A stretch of 64,000 nucleotides of DNA. It comes from Pseudomonas sp. RIT-PI-AD (lineage in GTDB: Bacteria; Pseudomonadota; Gammaproteobacteria; Pseudomonadales; Pseudomonadaceae). Below are positions 45,510-53,756 of this stretch, in pieces. Under the pieces are notes generated by a model. It saw only the letters and a program-made list of their open reading frames with translations. It was not told where the DNA came from and did not search any database. The position numbers were made by a program, and so were the translations under genes. Each line of letters opens with the position of its first letter. Position 1 is the stretch's first letter. The stretch is taken from the NCBI RefSeq assembly GCF_025642785.1, contig NZ_JANZKU010000006.1, positions 1-64,000 on the forward strand, in the 5' to 3' direction.

Positions 45510-48110
45510 ATGGCCGCACAACGGCCGCGGTTGAAACCGGAGCGCAACCCTGCGGGCGCGCTCCAGCGATGGGAAAACGTGGTGTTCAAGAAAACGATCT
45601 TCCAGTTGCACTGGTTCTTCGGGATCAGCGCCGGCCTGGTGCTGGCGCTGATGGGCGTGACCGGCGCGCTTTACGCGTTCCAGGCGGAAATCCTCCAGGC
45701 ACTCAATCCGCAAAGCCGCATCGAGCGCCGCGACGCCGAGGTGCTGCCGCCCGCTCAACTGGTGGCCAAGGCCACGGCACTGGAAGGCAAGGGCGTCGCC
45801 ATCCTCTGGGTGGAAATCGGCAGCGGCAACCCGGCGCGGGTGTACCTCACCCCGCCACCGGGCCAGCGGCGTGGCGCGCTGTTGCTGATGGACCCTTATA
45901 CCGGCGAGCGCGTCGCCGAATGGCGCGGCACGGCGTTCTTCGAGTTCGTGCTGCTGCTGCACCGGACACTCGCCCTGGGCGAGACCGGCAAGCAGCTCAC
46001 CGCGGCGAGTACCCTGGCACTGATCTTCTTCTGCCTGTCCGGGCTTTACCTGCGCTGGCCGCGACGGGCGCTGAACTGGCGGACCTGGCTGACCCTGGAC
46101 TGGTCGAAGACCGGCCGGGGTTTCAACTGGGACCTGCACGCGGTGGCCGGGACCTGGTGCCTGGCGATCTACCTGCTGGCGGCGCTCACCGGCCTGTATT
46201 GGTCCTATGGCTGGTACCGCGAGGGCCTCACCCGGTGGCTGGGCGACGAACCGGAGGTGCGCCAGGCGCAGGCCGGGGGCGGCGAATCCGCGCCGGGCGG
46301 CGGACCGCCCCAGGTGGATTTCGATGCGCTCTGGCGTAGCCTGCGGGAGGTCGCCGGCGCGGACCTGAAGTTCTACAGCCTGCGCCTGCCCGCCGTGGCC
46401 GGGGAGTCGGCGGAAGCCTTCTATCTGCTGCGTGATGCCGCGCATCCGCGGGCCTTCAACGAACTCGAACTGGACCCGGCGGACGGCAAGGTGCGGCATC
46501 AGGCGCGCTACGTCGAGAAGTCCCTGCCGGCACAATGGCTGGCCAGCGTCTATGCGCTGCACACCGGCGAGTACTTCGGCCTGCCGGGGCGGCTCCTGTA
46601 CATGCTGGCGAGCCTGGGCATGCCACTGTTCTTCGTCACCGGCTGGCTGCTCTATCTCGACCGCCGCCGCAAGCAGCGGGCGGTGCGCCTGGCCCGCGGC
46701 TCGGAGGATGGCTTCGGCCAGGGCGACGGCGAGGCCTGGCTGGTGGGCTTCGCCAGCCAGAGCGGCTTCGCCGAGCAACTGGCCTGGCAAACGGCGCGGC
46801 AACTGCAGGCGGCCGGCCTGCCGGTGCGCGTGCAGGCGCTCTCTGGGCTGGACGCCCAGCGCCTGCGCGACGTCCAGCGGGCCCTGTTCGTGGTCAGTAC
46901 CTTCGGCGAGGGCGAGGCCCCCGACAGCGCGCGCGGCTTCGAACGTCGGTTGCTCGCCCAACGCCTCGACCTCGGCCATCTGCGCTACGCCGTGCTGGCC
47001 CTCGGCGACCGCCAATACGAGCAGTTCTGTGCCTTCGCCCGGCGCCTGCACGACTGGCTCGGCAGCAGCGGCGCCCGCAGCCTGTTCGAACCGGTGGAGG
47101 TGGATAACGGCGACGAGTTGGCGTTGACCCGCTGGCAGCACCAGTTGGCCGACCTCACCGGTGCACAGCCGCTGCACCAGGCCGAGGCGCCGTTCCTCGC
47201 CTGGCGTCTGGCCGAACGGCTCTGCCTCAATCCGGGCAGTCAGGGCGAACCCACCTACCGGGTCGCCCTGGAACCCGGCGAAGCCGTCGACTGGAGCGCC
47301 GGCGACATCCTCGAGGTGTTGCCCCGCCAGGACGAGGGCCGGGTCCGGGCCTGGCTGCAACGCCTGGGGCTCGAGCCTTCCCTGTGGGTACAGGTCGGCG
47401 AACTGGCGCAGCCGCTGCACCAGGCCCTGACCAGCCGCCAGTTGCCGGACGGATTCGCCCACCTGGTCGGCCTGCACGCCCAGGCGCTGTTCGACGCCCT
47501 GGCGCCGTTGGGCACCCGCGAATACTCCATCGCCTCGCTGCCCCAGGACGGGGTGCTGGAGCTGATCGTCCGCCAGGCCATCCTGCCCGACGGCTCCCTG
47601 GGTATCGGCTCCGGCTGGCTGACTGCCCACGCGCCGCTGGAGGGGCGGCTGCTGGCGCGGGTGCGGCGCAACAGTGCCTTTCATCTGCCGGAACAGCCGG
47701 TGCCGTTGATCCTGATCGGCAGCGGCACCGGCCTCGCCGGTTTGCGCAGCCTGCTCAGGGCGCGGATCGCCGCCGGCGAAACCCGCAATTGGCTGCTGTT
47801 CGGCGAGCGCAACGCCGCCCGTGACTTCTATTACCGGGACGAACTGGAGGGTTGCCTCGCCCGCGGCGAACTGGCGCGCCTGGACCTGGCGTTCTCGCGC
47901 GACCAGGCGACCAGGGTCTACGTGCAGGATCGCTTGCGCGAGGCTGCCGGGGAACTGCGTCGCTGGCTGCACGACGGCGCCGCCCTGTACGTCTGCGGCA
48001 GCCTGGTCGGCATGGCCGAGGGCGTCGACCAGGTCCTGGTGGAACTGCTGGGCGCCGCGGCGGTGGACAGCCTCAGCGAGAGCGGGCGTTACCGCCGGGA
48101 CGTGTACTAG
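45510..48110 (+). CDS. PepSY-TM / flavodoxin / FNR-domain membrane reductase (PiuB-like)
   Basis: Inner-membrane flavoreductase. The 866-residue frame begins at the ATG at 45510 (GGAGG 11 bases upstream); the family usually begins MxFKKTIFQLHWFFGI, which fits a GTG at 45582, so the start is uncertain. The N-terminal PepSY-associated part has four membrane helices (ISAGLVLALMGVTGALYAF; a helix with LIFFCLSGLYLRW; one with YLLAALTGLYWSYGW; a last one near residue 370). Then come a flavodoxin domain (GFASQSGFAEQLAW ... STFGEGEAPDSA ... LALGDRQYEQFC) and an FNR-type FAD/NADPH reductase (LGTREYSIAS, LIGSGTGLAGLRSLL, LYVCGSLVGMAEGVD). It probably reduces ferric siderophore or other metal chelate at the membrane, as suggested for PA4513. 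Confidence 0.88.
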   Translation: MAAQRPRLKPERNPAGALQRWENVVFKKTIFQLHWFFGISAGLVLALMGVTGALYAFQAEILQALNPQSRIERRDAEVLPPAQLVAKATALEGKGVAILWVEIGSGNPARVYLTPPPGQRRGALLLMDPYTGERVAEWRGTAFFEFVLLLHRTLALGETGKQLTAASTLALIFFCLSGLYLRWPRRALNWRTWLTLDWSKTGRGFNWDLHAVAGTWCLAIYLLAALTGLYWSYGWYREGLTRWLGDEPEVRQAQAGGGESAPGGGPPQVDFDALWRSLREVAGADLKFYSLRLPAVAGESAEAFYLLRDAAHPRAFNELELDPADGKVRHQARYVEKSLPAQWLASVYALHTGEYFGLPGRLLYMLASLGMPLFFVTGWLLYLDRRRKQRAVRLARGSEDGFGQGDGEAWLVGFASQSGFAEQLAWQTARQLQAAGLPVRVQALSGLDAQRLRDVQRALFVVSTFGEGEAPDSARGFERRLLAQRLDLGHLRYAVLALGDRQYEQFCAFARRLHDWLGSSGARSLFEPVEVDNGDELALTRWQHQLADLTGAQPLHQAEAPFLAWRLAERLCLNPGSQGEPTYRVALEPGEAVDWSAGDILEVLPRQDEGRVRAWLQRLGLEPSLWVQVGELAQPLHQALTSRQLPDGFAHLVGLHAQALFDALAPLGTREYSIASLPQDGVLELIVRQAILPDGSLGIGSGWLTAHAPLEGRLLARVRRNSAFHLPEQPVPLILIGSGTGLAGLRSLLRARIAAGETRNWLLFGERNAARDFYYRDELEGCLARGELARLDLAFSRDQATRVYVQDRLREAAGELRRWLHDGAALYVCGSLVGMAEGVDQVLVELLGAAAVDSLSESGRYRRDVY

Positions 48111-48143
48111 GGCCCATACGAAAGTGCCGGCTGCGACGGCCGG

Positions 48144-48944
48144 TCAGCCCGGCCCTTCCTCTCCGGCCATTTCGCCGTGCGCCACCCGGCTGGTTTTCGC
48201 GATGGCCTCGGGTCGCGGGGCGAACTGCCAGTGCTCCCACATGTCACGCTCGAAGTCGTAGGTGGCGGCTTCGTCCAGCGGCATGCCCCAACGCCCGACG
48301 GTGGCGATGCGGGTTTCCCGCCGCGAATTGACCGAGCCGGAATGCATCAGCAGCGAATGCCAGATCAGCAGGTCGCCGGCCTTGCCCAGGAAGGCCGTGG
48401 GCTCGCTTGGCAGTTCCCGCAGAAGCAGGGCGAAGGTCTGGTCCTGGCTGCGCTCGCCCCGTGCCATGTAGTCACGGGGATTGCGGCGGAAGTAGTCCCA
48501 GGCGTTGCGATGGCTGCCCGGCCAGTAGAGGAACTCGCCGCCGCCCTGGCGCACGTCGGTGTAGTAGATGACGTTGTTCGCCAGGGTGCGCAGCGGGCTC
48601 GCCACGGGGAAGTCGAGGTGTGCGGGCATGCCCAGGCCATAGGGGCTGCGCTCCCCCGGGCGGATCATCAGGTCGTCCTCGCCGTGCCACTCGAGGCCCG
48701 CGTGGAGCGACCGGTAGAGCGCGGTGAGCCGGGGGTGGACCCCTGGCGACAGCGGGACCTGGAAGTGGAACTGGCTGCTGCTGTGCCGGCCCAGGGCGAG
48801 TTGCCAGTCGTCGCCGGAGTCGGGGCGGCCGAAGTAGGCCAGCACCTCTTCGCGACCGCGAAGGATTTCCTCGCGGTCGAAGAAGTCCCGCAGGATCAGC
48901 ACCCCGTCGGCTTTGAAGCGTTCGATCTGTCCCGGGGTCAGCAT
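48144..48944 (-). CDS. PhyH-family 2-oxoglutarate/Fe(II) dioxygenase of the small-peptide locus
   Basis: Non-heme iron oxygenase of the phytanoyl-CoA dioxygenase family, 266 residues from the ATG at 48944 (AAGGAGG ten bases upstream). The iron facial triad is recognisable: His109 and Asp111 in PAHLDFP, distal His201 in LLMHSGSVNSRRETR, with the 2OG-binding Arg following. The enzyme is expected to hydroxylate, epoxidise or otherwise oxidise an unactivated carbon. Its start overlaps the stop of the upstream gene (ATGCTGA), so the two are coupled. Family members hydroxylate small molecules and also amino-acid residues in peptide natural products, which fits the peptide gene at 50980. Confidence 0.86.
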   Translation of the reverse strand: MLTPGQIERFKADGVLILRDFFDREEILRGREEVLAYFGRPDSGDDWQLALGRHSSSQFHFQVPLSPGVHPRLTALYRSLHAGLEWHGEDDLMIRPGERSPYGLGMPAHLDFPVASPLRTLANNVIYYTDVRQGGGEFLYWPGSHRNAWDYFRRNPRDYMARGERSQDQTFALLLRELPSEPTAFLGKAGDLLIWHSLLMHSGSVNSRRETRIATVGRWGMPLDEAATYDFERDMWEHWQFAPRPEAIAKTSRVAHGEMAGEEGPG

Positions 48945-49870
48945 CCTGGCCGGCCTCCTTCCCGCAGCAGGCCGGCGGTTCCGAACGCGCGGCTCAGCAG
49001 GTGGAGCGCGGGGCGTTCCAGCTCGGCCATGGTCCACAACGCCTGAAGGGTCACCGGCAGTCTCAAGGGGAGGTCGACATCCTGGCCCGGCGTTTGCGCG
49101 GCCATTCGCGCAATGACCGCGTCGTAGTCGCCGAACCCGCCCTCTTCGCCCTGGCTCAGGCGGAGGAATTCGAACCCGGTGGCCAGGCCCGCGGAGTGGC
49201 CCTTGTCCAGGTAGCGGACCGCGCGCAGCAGACGCATGCCGAAGGGCAGCTCATAACCGCGCAAGGTGGCCACCGCCGCCCCCTCGAGCAACCGGGCGAA
49301 ATGCAGCGAGTCGGTCGGCCAGGCCCGGAGGCCGAAGGCGGACCATTGCTCGATGAAGGACAGCACGCCCTTGAGCGCGTCCAGGCGATCGAAGCGCAGC
49401 GGCAGGGCCTGCTCCAGCGCCACCGGCTGGCTGGAATCGAATGCACCGGCGGTTCCATCCAGCGCCTGGTTCAGCAGGGCGTCCCGCCGGCCCTGACGTT
49501 CGGCGTTCACTTCCCGCAACAGGGCCAGGTAGTTCGCCGCGTCGCCGCCGATGGCAGCCTCGCCACGGATGACGCCGGAGATCGCCAGCAGGGCGGCGAA
49601 CAGGTCGGAGGCGGCCCAGTTCAGCGCGGTGCGCCCCTTCAGGATGCGCGGTATGACGGCCTGCGCGGCGTCCGTCAGGTCGTCGTTGATCAGCGAGCAG
49701 ACCCGGGCGATGGCCAGCCCGTCGATGGCGAGGCGATCGCTGTCGAGGCGCCCGGCGCCCGCCGCCGCGGCCAGCCAGTCGAGCGCGCGCGCGGCGGCCT
49801 CGCGCGTCGCCTGGAAGGTGCCGAAAACCATCGTTTCGGTCAGGGGGCTCTCGCCGGCATGAACATCCAT
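48938..49870 (-). CDS. Uncharacterised helical protein B of the small-peptide locus
   Basis: 310-residue protein I do not recognise. The ATG at 49870 follows AAGGAAGGA closely; an ATG at 49921 that overlaps the upstream stop would add 17 residues. The chain is almost entirely predicted helix (for example EAAARALDWLAAAAGAGRL, LFAALLAISGVI, DALKGVLSFIEQWSAFG, ARLLEGAAVATLRGYEL), with no signal peptide or transmembrane segment and no obvious catalytic motif. Composition suggests an alpha-helical repeat or alpha/alpha-toroid fold. It lies between the helical protein A gene and the 2OG oxygenase and is coupled to the latter. Confidence 0.7.
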   Translation of the reverse strand: MDVHAGESPLTETMVFGTFQATREAAARALDWLAAAAGAGRLDSDRLAIDGLAIARVCSLINDDLTDAAQAVIPRILKGRTALNWAASDLFAALLAISGVIRGEAAIGGDAANYLALLREVNAERQGRRDALLNQALDGTAGAFDSSQPVALEQALPLRFDRLDALKGVLSFIEQWSAFGLRAWPTDSLHFARLLEGAAVATLRGYELPFGMRLLRAVRYLDKGHSAGLATGFEFLRLSQGEEGGFGDYDAVIARMAAQTPGQDVDLPLRLPVTLQALWTMAELERPALHLLSRAFGTAGLLREGGRPGC

Positions 49871-49913
49871 AGGTCCTTCCTTGAGCTCGTTCGTGCTGGA
49901 GGTGATCGGTGCG

Positions 49914-50909
49914 TCAGCCATGGCCAAGGACGGCCTGGCTCGAGGTGTCGATGTCGCAGGCCACGAGCAGCAGCATCACTAGGGTGGGGTGGTAGACGGC
50001 GAAGAACTCGTCTTCCCGCGATGGGCGCTTGCCCTCGGCCTGGGCCTCGTTCAGCCACATGCGGTCGGGGATGAAGCCGCCGGGCTGCTGGATCTTCTGC
50101 AGTTCGTCGGTCACCGCCCAGTGCAGGTCCCGGTCGTGGGAGCGCAGGCAGATGAGGTTCATCAGCAGTTCGGCGGAGAGGTCGAAGTCCCGCTCGAACA
50201 GGCAGACCCGGAGCGCCAGGGACACGTAGTCGCGGATGGCGTCGAGCGGGTCGCCGGCCAGGCGCGCGAGGTCGCTGCGGCCGAAATCGGAGAAATGGAA
50301 GATCAGGTGGGTGATGCCGTAGAGGTCCATGGTGCTGGCGTAGGACAGGGACGGCGGATGGCGGAGGCTGCTCTGGGCATAGAGCGCGGCGTCGTCGGGC
50401 ATCCGGTAGCGCAGGCGGGCGACGTCGAAGTAGTACTTGAGGTCCAGTTTGTGCCAGGGGCTGCGTTCGATGCGGTCCAGCATGCCGCGGTCCAACACGT
50501 TCTGCAGCACGCGTTTCGCCTCGACCGGTTCGTCGCCGAGGTCTTCCAGCACGGCCAGGGCGACGGCCAGCAGGGGGAACAACTGCACCCGGCGGCGGGC
50601 GTCGAAGAAGATGTTGCGTTGCTTCACCTTTTCCAGCCAGAAGCTGCGCAGGCGAACGGCGTCCTCCATGGCCCGCAACTGCGGGACACGCTGCACGATA
50701 CGCAGCGCCACGCCCAGTTCGCCGAAGGCCTTGCGCACGCGCCCGCCTTCGATCTGCTCGGGCAATTGATCGAACAGCAGGTCCTCCTGGGGCGGATCGA
50801 AGAACGAGAGATTGTCCGTCAGCCACGCGAGGAGCCGCTGCGCGATCTGATTCCGGTCATCGGCACTACGAAATACGCTTTGCATGGGAGGGCCTGAGAG
50901 GATGTCCAT
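49914..50909 (-). CDS. Uncharacterised helical protein A of the small-peptide locus
   Basis: 331-residue protein from the ATG at 50909 (MDILSGPPMQSVFRS). The frame stays open to a TTG at 50966, and no start has a strong RBS, so the N-terminus is uncertain. It is mostly helix: QRLLAWLTDNLSFFDPP, KAFGELGVALRIVQRV, LFPLLAVALAVLEDLG, and a His-rich stretch DLYGITHLIFHFSDFG, ending in YHPTLVMLLLVACDID. The overall look is like uncharacterised alpha/alpha-toroid proteins (DUF6895-type is one possibility I cannot confirm). Similar helical style to protein B suggests distant paralogy. It lies just downstream of the 60-residue peptide gene. Confidence 0.7.
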   Translation of the reverse strand: MDILSGPPMQSVFRSADDRNQIAQRLLAWLTDNLSFFDPPQEDLLFDQLPEQIEGGRVRKAFGELGVALRIVQRVPQLRAMEDAVRLRSFWLEKVKQRNIFFDARRRVQLFPLLAVALAVLEDLGDEPVEAKRVLQNVLDRGMLDRIERSPWHKLDLKYYFDVARLRYRMPDDAALYAQSSLRHPPSLSYASTMDLYGITHLIFHFSDFGRSDLARLAGDPLDAIRDYVSLALRVCLFERDFDLSAELLMNLICLRSHDRDLHWAVTDELQKIQQPGGFIPDRMWLNEAQAEGKRPSREDEFFAVYHPTLVMLLLVACDIDTSSQAVLGHG

Positions 50910-50979
50910 GGTTATCCGCAAAGAGCGATTGCGCGTTCGATACCGCCACTCCTTACGGACGCTCAAGCGTTGGAACTAA

Positions 50980-51162
50980 TCAGTGGGAAACGAAGCCGTG
51001 CCCATAGACGATGGCGCTGGCCACGATGGGTTGGCTCGGATCGCCATCGCGGTGGACTTTCTTGATCAGGAATTCGGCGAACTGATTCAGATCGGTCACG
51101 CCCTCTTTCTTGAGCTGATCGAGGATCTCTTCTTTGGTGATGGTTTTCTTGGCCTGGGTCAT
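50980..51162 (-). CDS. 60-residue candidate precursor peptide
   Basis: Small ORF with an excellent RBS (AAGGAG, 8 bases before ATG at 51162). The first ~36 residues are charged and helix-forming (MTQAKKTITKEEILDQLKKE, then GVTDLNQFAEFLIKKV), like a RiPP leader recognised by processing enzymes. After HRDGDPSQP comes a short, uncharged, Gly/Val/His-rich tail ending IVYGHGFVSH, like a core. No signal peptide, no Cys. The neighbours in the same direction are two helical proteins and a 2OG-Fe(II) oxygenase. The precursor role is inference. Alternatives are a small regulatory or chaperone-like protein. Confidence 0.65.
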   Translation of the reverse strand: MTQAKKTITKEEILDQLKKEGVTDLNQFAEFLIKKVHRDGDPSQPIVASAIVYGHGFVSH

Positions 51163-51274
51163 GGGTATTACTCCTTGAGTGGGTATCTGTCGGAACACGA
51201 CCGTTTCATCGCTTCCCGGTAGGCCCCTGCGCGCCGAAGCGTGAAAGGACGAACCGGGAAGGGACTCGCGCTTC

Positions 51275-51322
51275 ATGTTCGGAGATGGACTTCGCGCGAA
51301 AGACAAGTCCATCTCCGAACAT
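51275..51322. repeat. Perfect 18-bp inverted repeat upstream of the peptide gene
   Basis: ATGTTCGGAGATGGACTT (51275-51292) and its exact complement AAGTCCATCTCCGAACAT (51305-51322), separated by 12 bases. It lies 113-160 bases before the peptide start. On RNA it would form a very stable stem-loop; on DNA it could be a large operator. There is no T-run on either side, so it is not a standard intrinsic terminator. Confidence 0.9.
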
Positions 51323-51561
51323 CACTCCCCCGGGGGGCCGTTCCGGCGTACCCGGGCGGACTCAGTGCGGTCGTCGGCATGCCGGATGCTGGAAGCTGCC
51401 TTCCAAATAGGGCGCGCGACCTTGCAGCGGCCTGCACGAGAACAGACTAGATAGGCCCTCGACCGGTCGTGCCTGTCATTTCTGATAGTTTTCGTGGGTA
51501 TCCGGAGGGACGGTCGATTCACGGGGTGGCGGGATGCGTCTCTTCGGGCGAGCCGAGGACG

Positions 51562-51583
51562 CCCCGAAGCGGAGGCTTCGGGG
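51562..51583. repeat. 9-bp inverted repeat in the dppF / peptide-locus gap
   Basis: CCCCGAAGC-GGAG-GCTTCGGGG, a tight tetraloop hairpin. No T-run. It may be part of dpp transcript termination or mRNA protection. Confidence 0.6.
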
Positions 51584-51676
51584 AACCCTGGTTTGCGAGG
51601 ATCGAAGGGTGGGCGGCCCGCGCGGCGCCCATGCTGGACGTCGCGGGCGCCACCGCTACGCCACGGGGGCGTCACG

Positions 51677-51698
51677 CGGGGCGGCTGGAACCGCCCCG
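51677..51698 (-). terminator. Hairpin just after dppF
   Basis: CGGGGCGG / CCGCCCCG with a 6-base loop, starting 6 bases after the dppF stop on the minus strand. A T-run is missing, so this is only a candidate terminator of the dpp operon. Confidence 0.45.
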
Positions 51699-51704
51699 AG
51701 AGGG

Positions 51705-52676
51705 TCAGGCGTTGATCTGTTCCGCGTGGTGGCAGGCGACCTGGCGGCCATCCAGGGCACGCAGGAGGGGGATTTCCACGGCGCAGCGTTCGGTGGCGTA
51801 GGGGCAGCGCTTGTGGAAGGCGCAGCCGCTGGGTGGGTTGAGGGGGTTGGGCAGCTCGCCGGCGATCTTGATCTTCGGCTTGGCCGGGTTCGGGCGGATG
51901 GTCGGCGTCGCGGAAAGCAAGGCCTTGGTGTAGGGATGCAGCGGACGCTCGTAGATCAGCTCGCTCGGGCCCATCTCGGCGGGCCGCCCGAGGTACATCA
52001 CCAGGACGTCGTCGGCCACGTGCTGGACCACCGCCAGGTTGTGGGAGATGAACACGTAGCCGGTGTTGAAGGTTTCCTGCAGGTCCATGAACAGGTTGAG
52101 CACCTGCGCCTGGATCGACACGTCCAGCGCCGAGGTGGGTTCGTCCGCCACCAGCACCTTGGGGTTGAGCATCATCGCCCGGGCGAGGGCGATGCGTTGC
52201 CGCTGGCCGCCGGAAAACATATGCGGATAGCGCTGGTAGTGCTCGGGACGCAGGCCCACCTGCTGCATCATCGCCTGTACCTTCTCCCGGCGTTCGCCGC
52301 GGGACAGCGAGGTGTTGATGGTCAGCGGCTCGGCCAGTTGGTCGCCGATCTTCTGCCGCGGGTTGAGCGACGCGTAGGGGTTCTGGAACACCATCTGCAC
52401 GTCGCGGCGCAGTTGCTTGCGTTCGCGGCGGTCGGCGCCGGTGACTTCCTGGCCGGCGATCTGCAGGGAGCCGGTGGTGGGCTCCTCGATCAGGGTCAGG
52501 GCACGCGCCAGGGTCGACTTGCCGCAGCCGGACTCGCCGACCACGGCGAGGGTCTTGCCGGCCTCCAGCTCGAAGGACACTCCGTTCAGCGCCTGCACCG
52601 TGGCGGGGCTCTTGAACAGGCCCTGGGACACGTAGTAGTGGCGGGTCAAGTCGCGGGCATTGAGGACGGTACTCAT
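51705..52676 (-). CDS. dppF: Dipeptide ABC transporter ATP-binding protein DppF
   Basis: Second ATPase of the dipeptide importer, 323 residues from the ATG at 52676, whose A is shared with the dppD stop (TGATG). Walker A GESGCGKST, Q-loop MVFQNPYASLNPR, signature FSGGQRQRIALARA, Walker B VLVADEPTSALDVS, H-loop ISHNLAVV. The C-terminal oligopeptide_HPY domain has CAFHKRCPYATERC, the four-cysteine iron-sulfur motif of Opp/Dpp ATPases. Last gene of dppABCDF, order as in P. aeruginosa PA4502-PA4506. Confidence 0.95.
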   Translation of the reverse strand: MSTVLNARDLTRHYYVSQGLFKSPATVQALNGVSFELEAGKTLAVVGESGCGKSTLARALTLIEEPTTGSLQIAGQEVTGADRRERKQLRRDVQMVFQNPYASLNPRQKIGDQLAEPLTINTSLSRGERREKVQAMMQQVGLRPEHYQRYPHMFSGGQRQRIALARAMMLNPKVLVADEPTSALDVSIQAQVLNLFMDLQETFNTGYVFISHNLAVVQHVADDVLVMYLGRPAEMGPSELIYERPLHPYTKALLSATPTIRPNPAKPKIKIAGELPNPLNPPSGCAFHKRCPYATERCAVEIPLLRALDGRQVACHHAEQINA

Positions 52677-53647
52677 CACGCCACCTCCGGCAGGTTCAGC
52701 GGATAGAAGCAGCGCACGGCGCCGAAGGGATGCGGGTCCAGGCTCGGACGCTGGGCGCGGCAATGGTCGGTGGCGTAGGGGCAGCGCGGTGACAGCAGGC
52801 AGCCCTGGGGCCGGTCGTAGCGCCCCGGCACGATGCCCGGCAGGGTCGCCAGGCGGCGCGCGCCCTGGCTGTGCTCGGGGATCGCCTTGAGCAGCGCCTC
52901 GGTGTAGGGGTGGGTGGGCGCGTCGAACAGCCGCGGCACCTCGCCCAGTTCCACCGCTTCGCCGGCGTACATCACGCAGACCCGGTTGGCGGTTTCGGCG
53001 ACCACCGCGAGGTCGTGGGTGATCAGCACCAGGCCCATGTTGTGGTCGCGCTGGAGGTCCAGCAGCAGGTCCATGATCTGCGCCTGGATGGTCACGTCGA
53101 GGGCGGTGGTGGGCTCGTCGGCGATCAGCAGCTTGGGTTCGGCGGCGATGGCCATGGCGATCGCCACCCGCTGGCTCATGCCGCCGGAGAGCTGGTGCGG
53201 GTAGGCGTTGAGGCGGCTCGCGGCGCCGGGGATTTCCACCCGCTCGAGCAGCTCCAGGGCGCGCTGGCGGGCGGCCCGGCCGCGCAGGCCGAGATGCTGG
53301 TGCAGCACTTCCTCGATCTGGTAACCGACGGTGAAGCTCGGGTTGAGGGCAGTCATCGGGTCCTGGAAGATCATCGCCAGGTCCTTGCCGACGATGTGCC
53401 GGCGCTGGCGGCCCTTCAGGCGCAGCATGTCGGTGCCGTCGAAGCACAGGCGGTCCGCGGTGACGATGCCGGGCGCCTCGACCAGGCCCATCAGGGCCAT
53501 CATGGTCACCGATTTGCCGGAGCCGGATTCGCCGACGATGGCCAGCACTTCGCCCTCGTTCACCGACAGGTCGAGGCCGTCGACCACCGGCACGGCATGG
53601 GCGTCGCCGAAGCGGACGGACAGGTTCTTGATGTCGAGCAGGCTCAT
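52676..53647 (-). CDS. dppD: Dipeptide ABC transporter ATP-binding protein DppD
   Basis: First ATPase, 323 residues from the ATG at 53647 ([23 protein letters not shown] six bases before it), which agrees with the family N-terminus. A second in-frame ATG at 53746, also with a perfect AAGGAG and 10 bases after dppC, would add 33 residues. Walker [11 protein letters not shown]-loop [12 protein letters not shown], signature [14 protein letters not shown], Walker [16 protein letters not shown]-terminal four-Cys motif [14 protein letters not shown]. Inner-membrane face of the Dpp complex. Confidence 0.94.
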   Translation of the reverse strand: MSLLDIKNLSVRFGDAHAVPVVDGLDLSVNEGEVLAIVGESGSGKSVTMMALMGLVEAPGIVTADRLCFDGTDMLRLKGRQRRHIVGKDLAMIFQDPMTALNPSFTVGYQIEEVLHQHLGLRGRAARQRALELLERVEIPGAASRLNAYPHQLSGGMSQRVAIAMAIAAEPKLLIADEPTTALDVTIQAQIMDLLLDLQRDHNMGLVLITHDLAVVAETANRVCVMYAGEAVELGEVPRLFDAPTHPYTEALLKAIPEHSQGARRLATLPGIVPGRYDRPQGCLLSPRCPYATDHCRAQRPSLDPHPFGAVRCFYPLNLPEVA

Positions 53648-53756
53648 GCCGGGCTCCTTGCGGGTGGCGTCATCCGGTTGAGTGCCGGGCAGGGGGTGGC
53701 GTTCCGCCGCGTGGGGACGGGCGAGCACGGTTGCGGGACTGTTCATCGGCGTCTCC

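Larger units (their letters stand above)
51163..51704. other. Intergenic region between dppF and the small-peptide locus
   Basis: 542 bases, too long for a simple gap inside an operon, with three strong inverted repeats (listed separately at 51275, 51562 and 51677) and no credible gene on either strand. It should hold the promoter of the minus-strand peptide locus, but I could not identify -35/-10 elements with confidence. Confidence 0.55.

Noticed and set aside
43307-45589. 760-residue minus-strand frame covering speC
   Set aside because: Antisense to a clear ornithine decarboxylase; no domain and shadow-like composition.
51322-51675. Minus-strand 117-residue frame in the dppF/peptide gap
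   Set aside because: Arg/Pro-rich, no RBS, overlaps the inverted repeats; looks like chance GC-rich frame.
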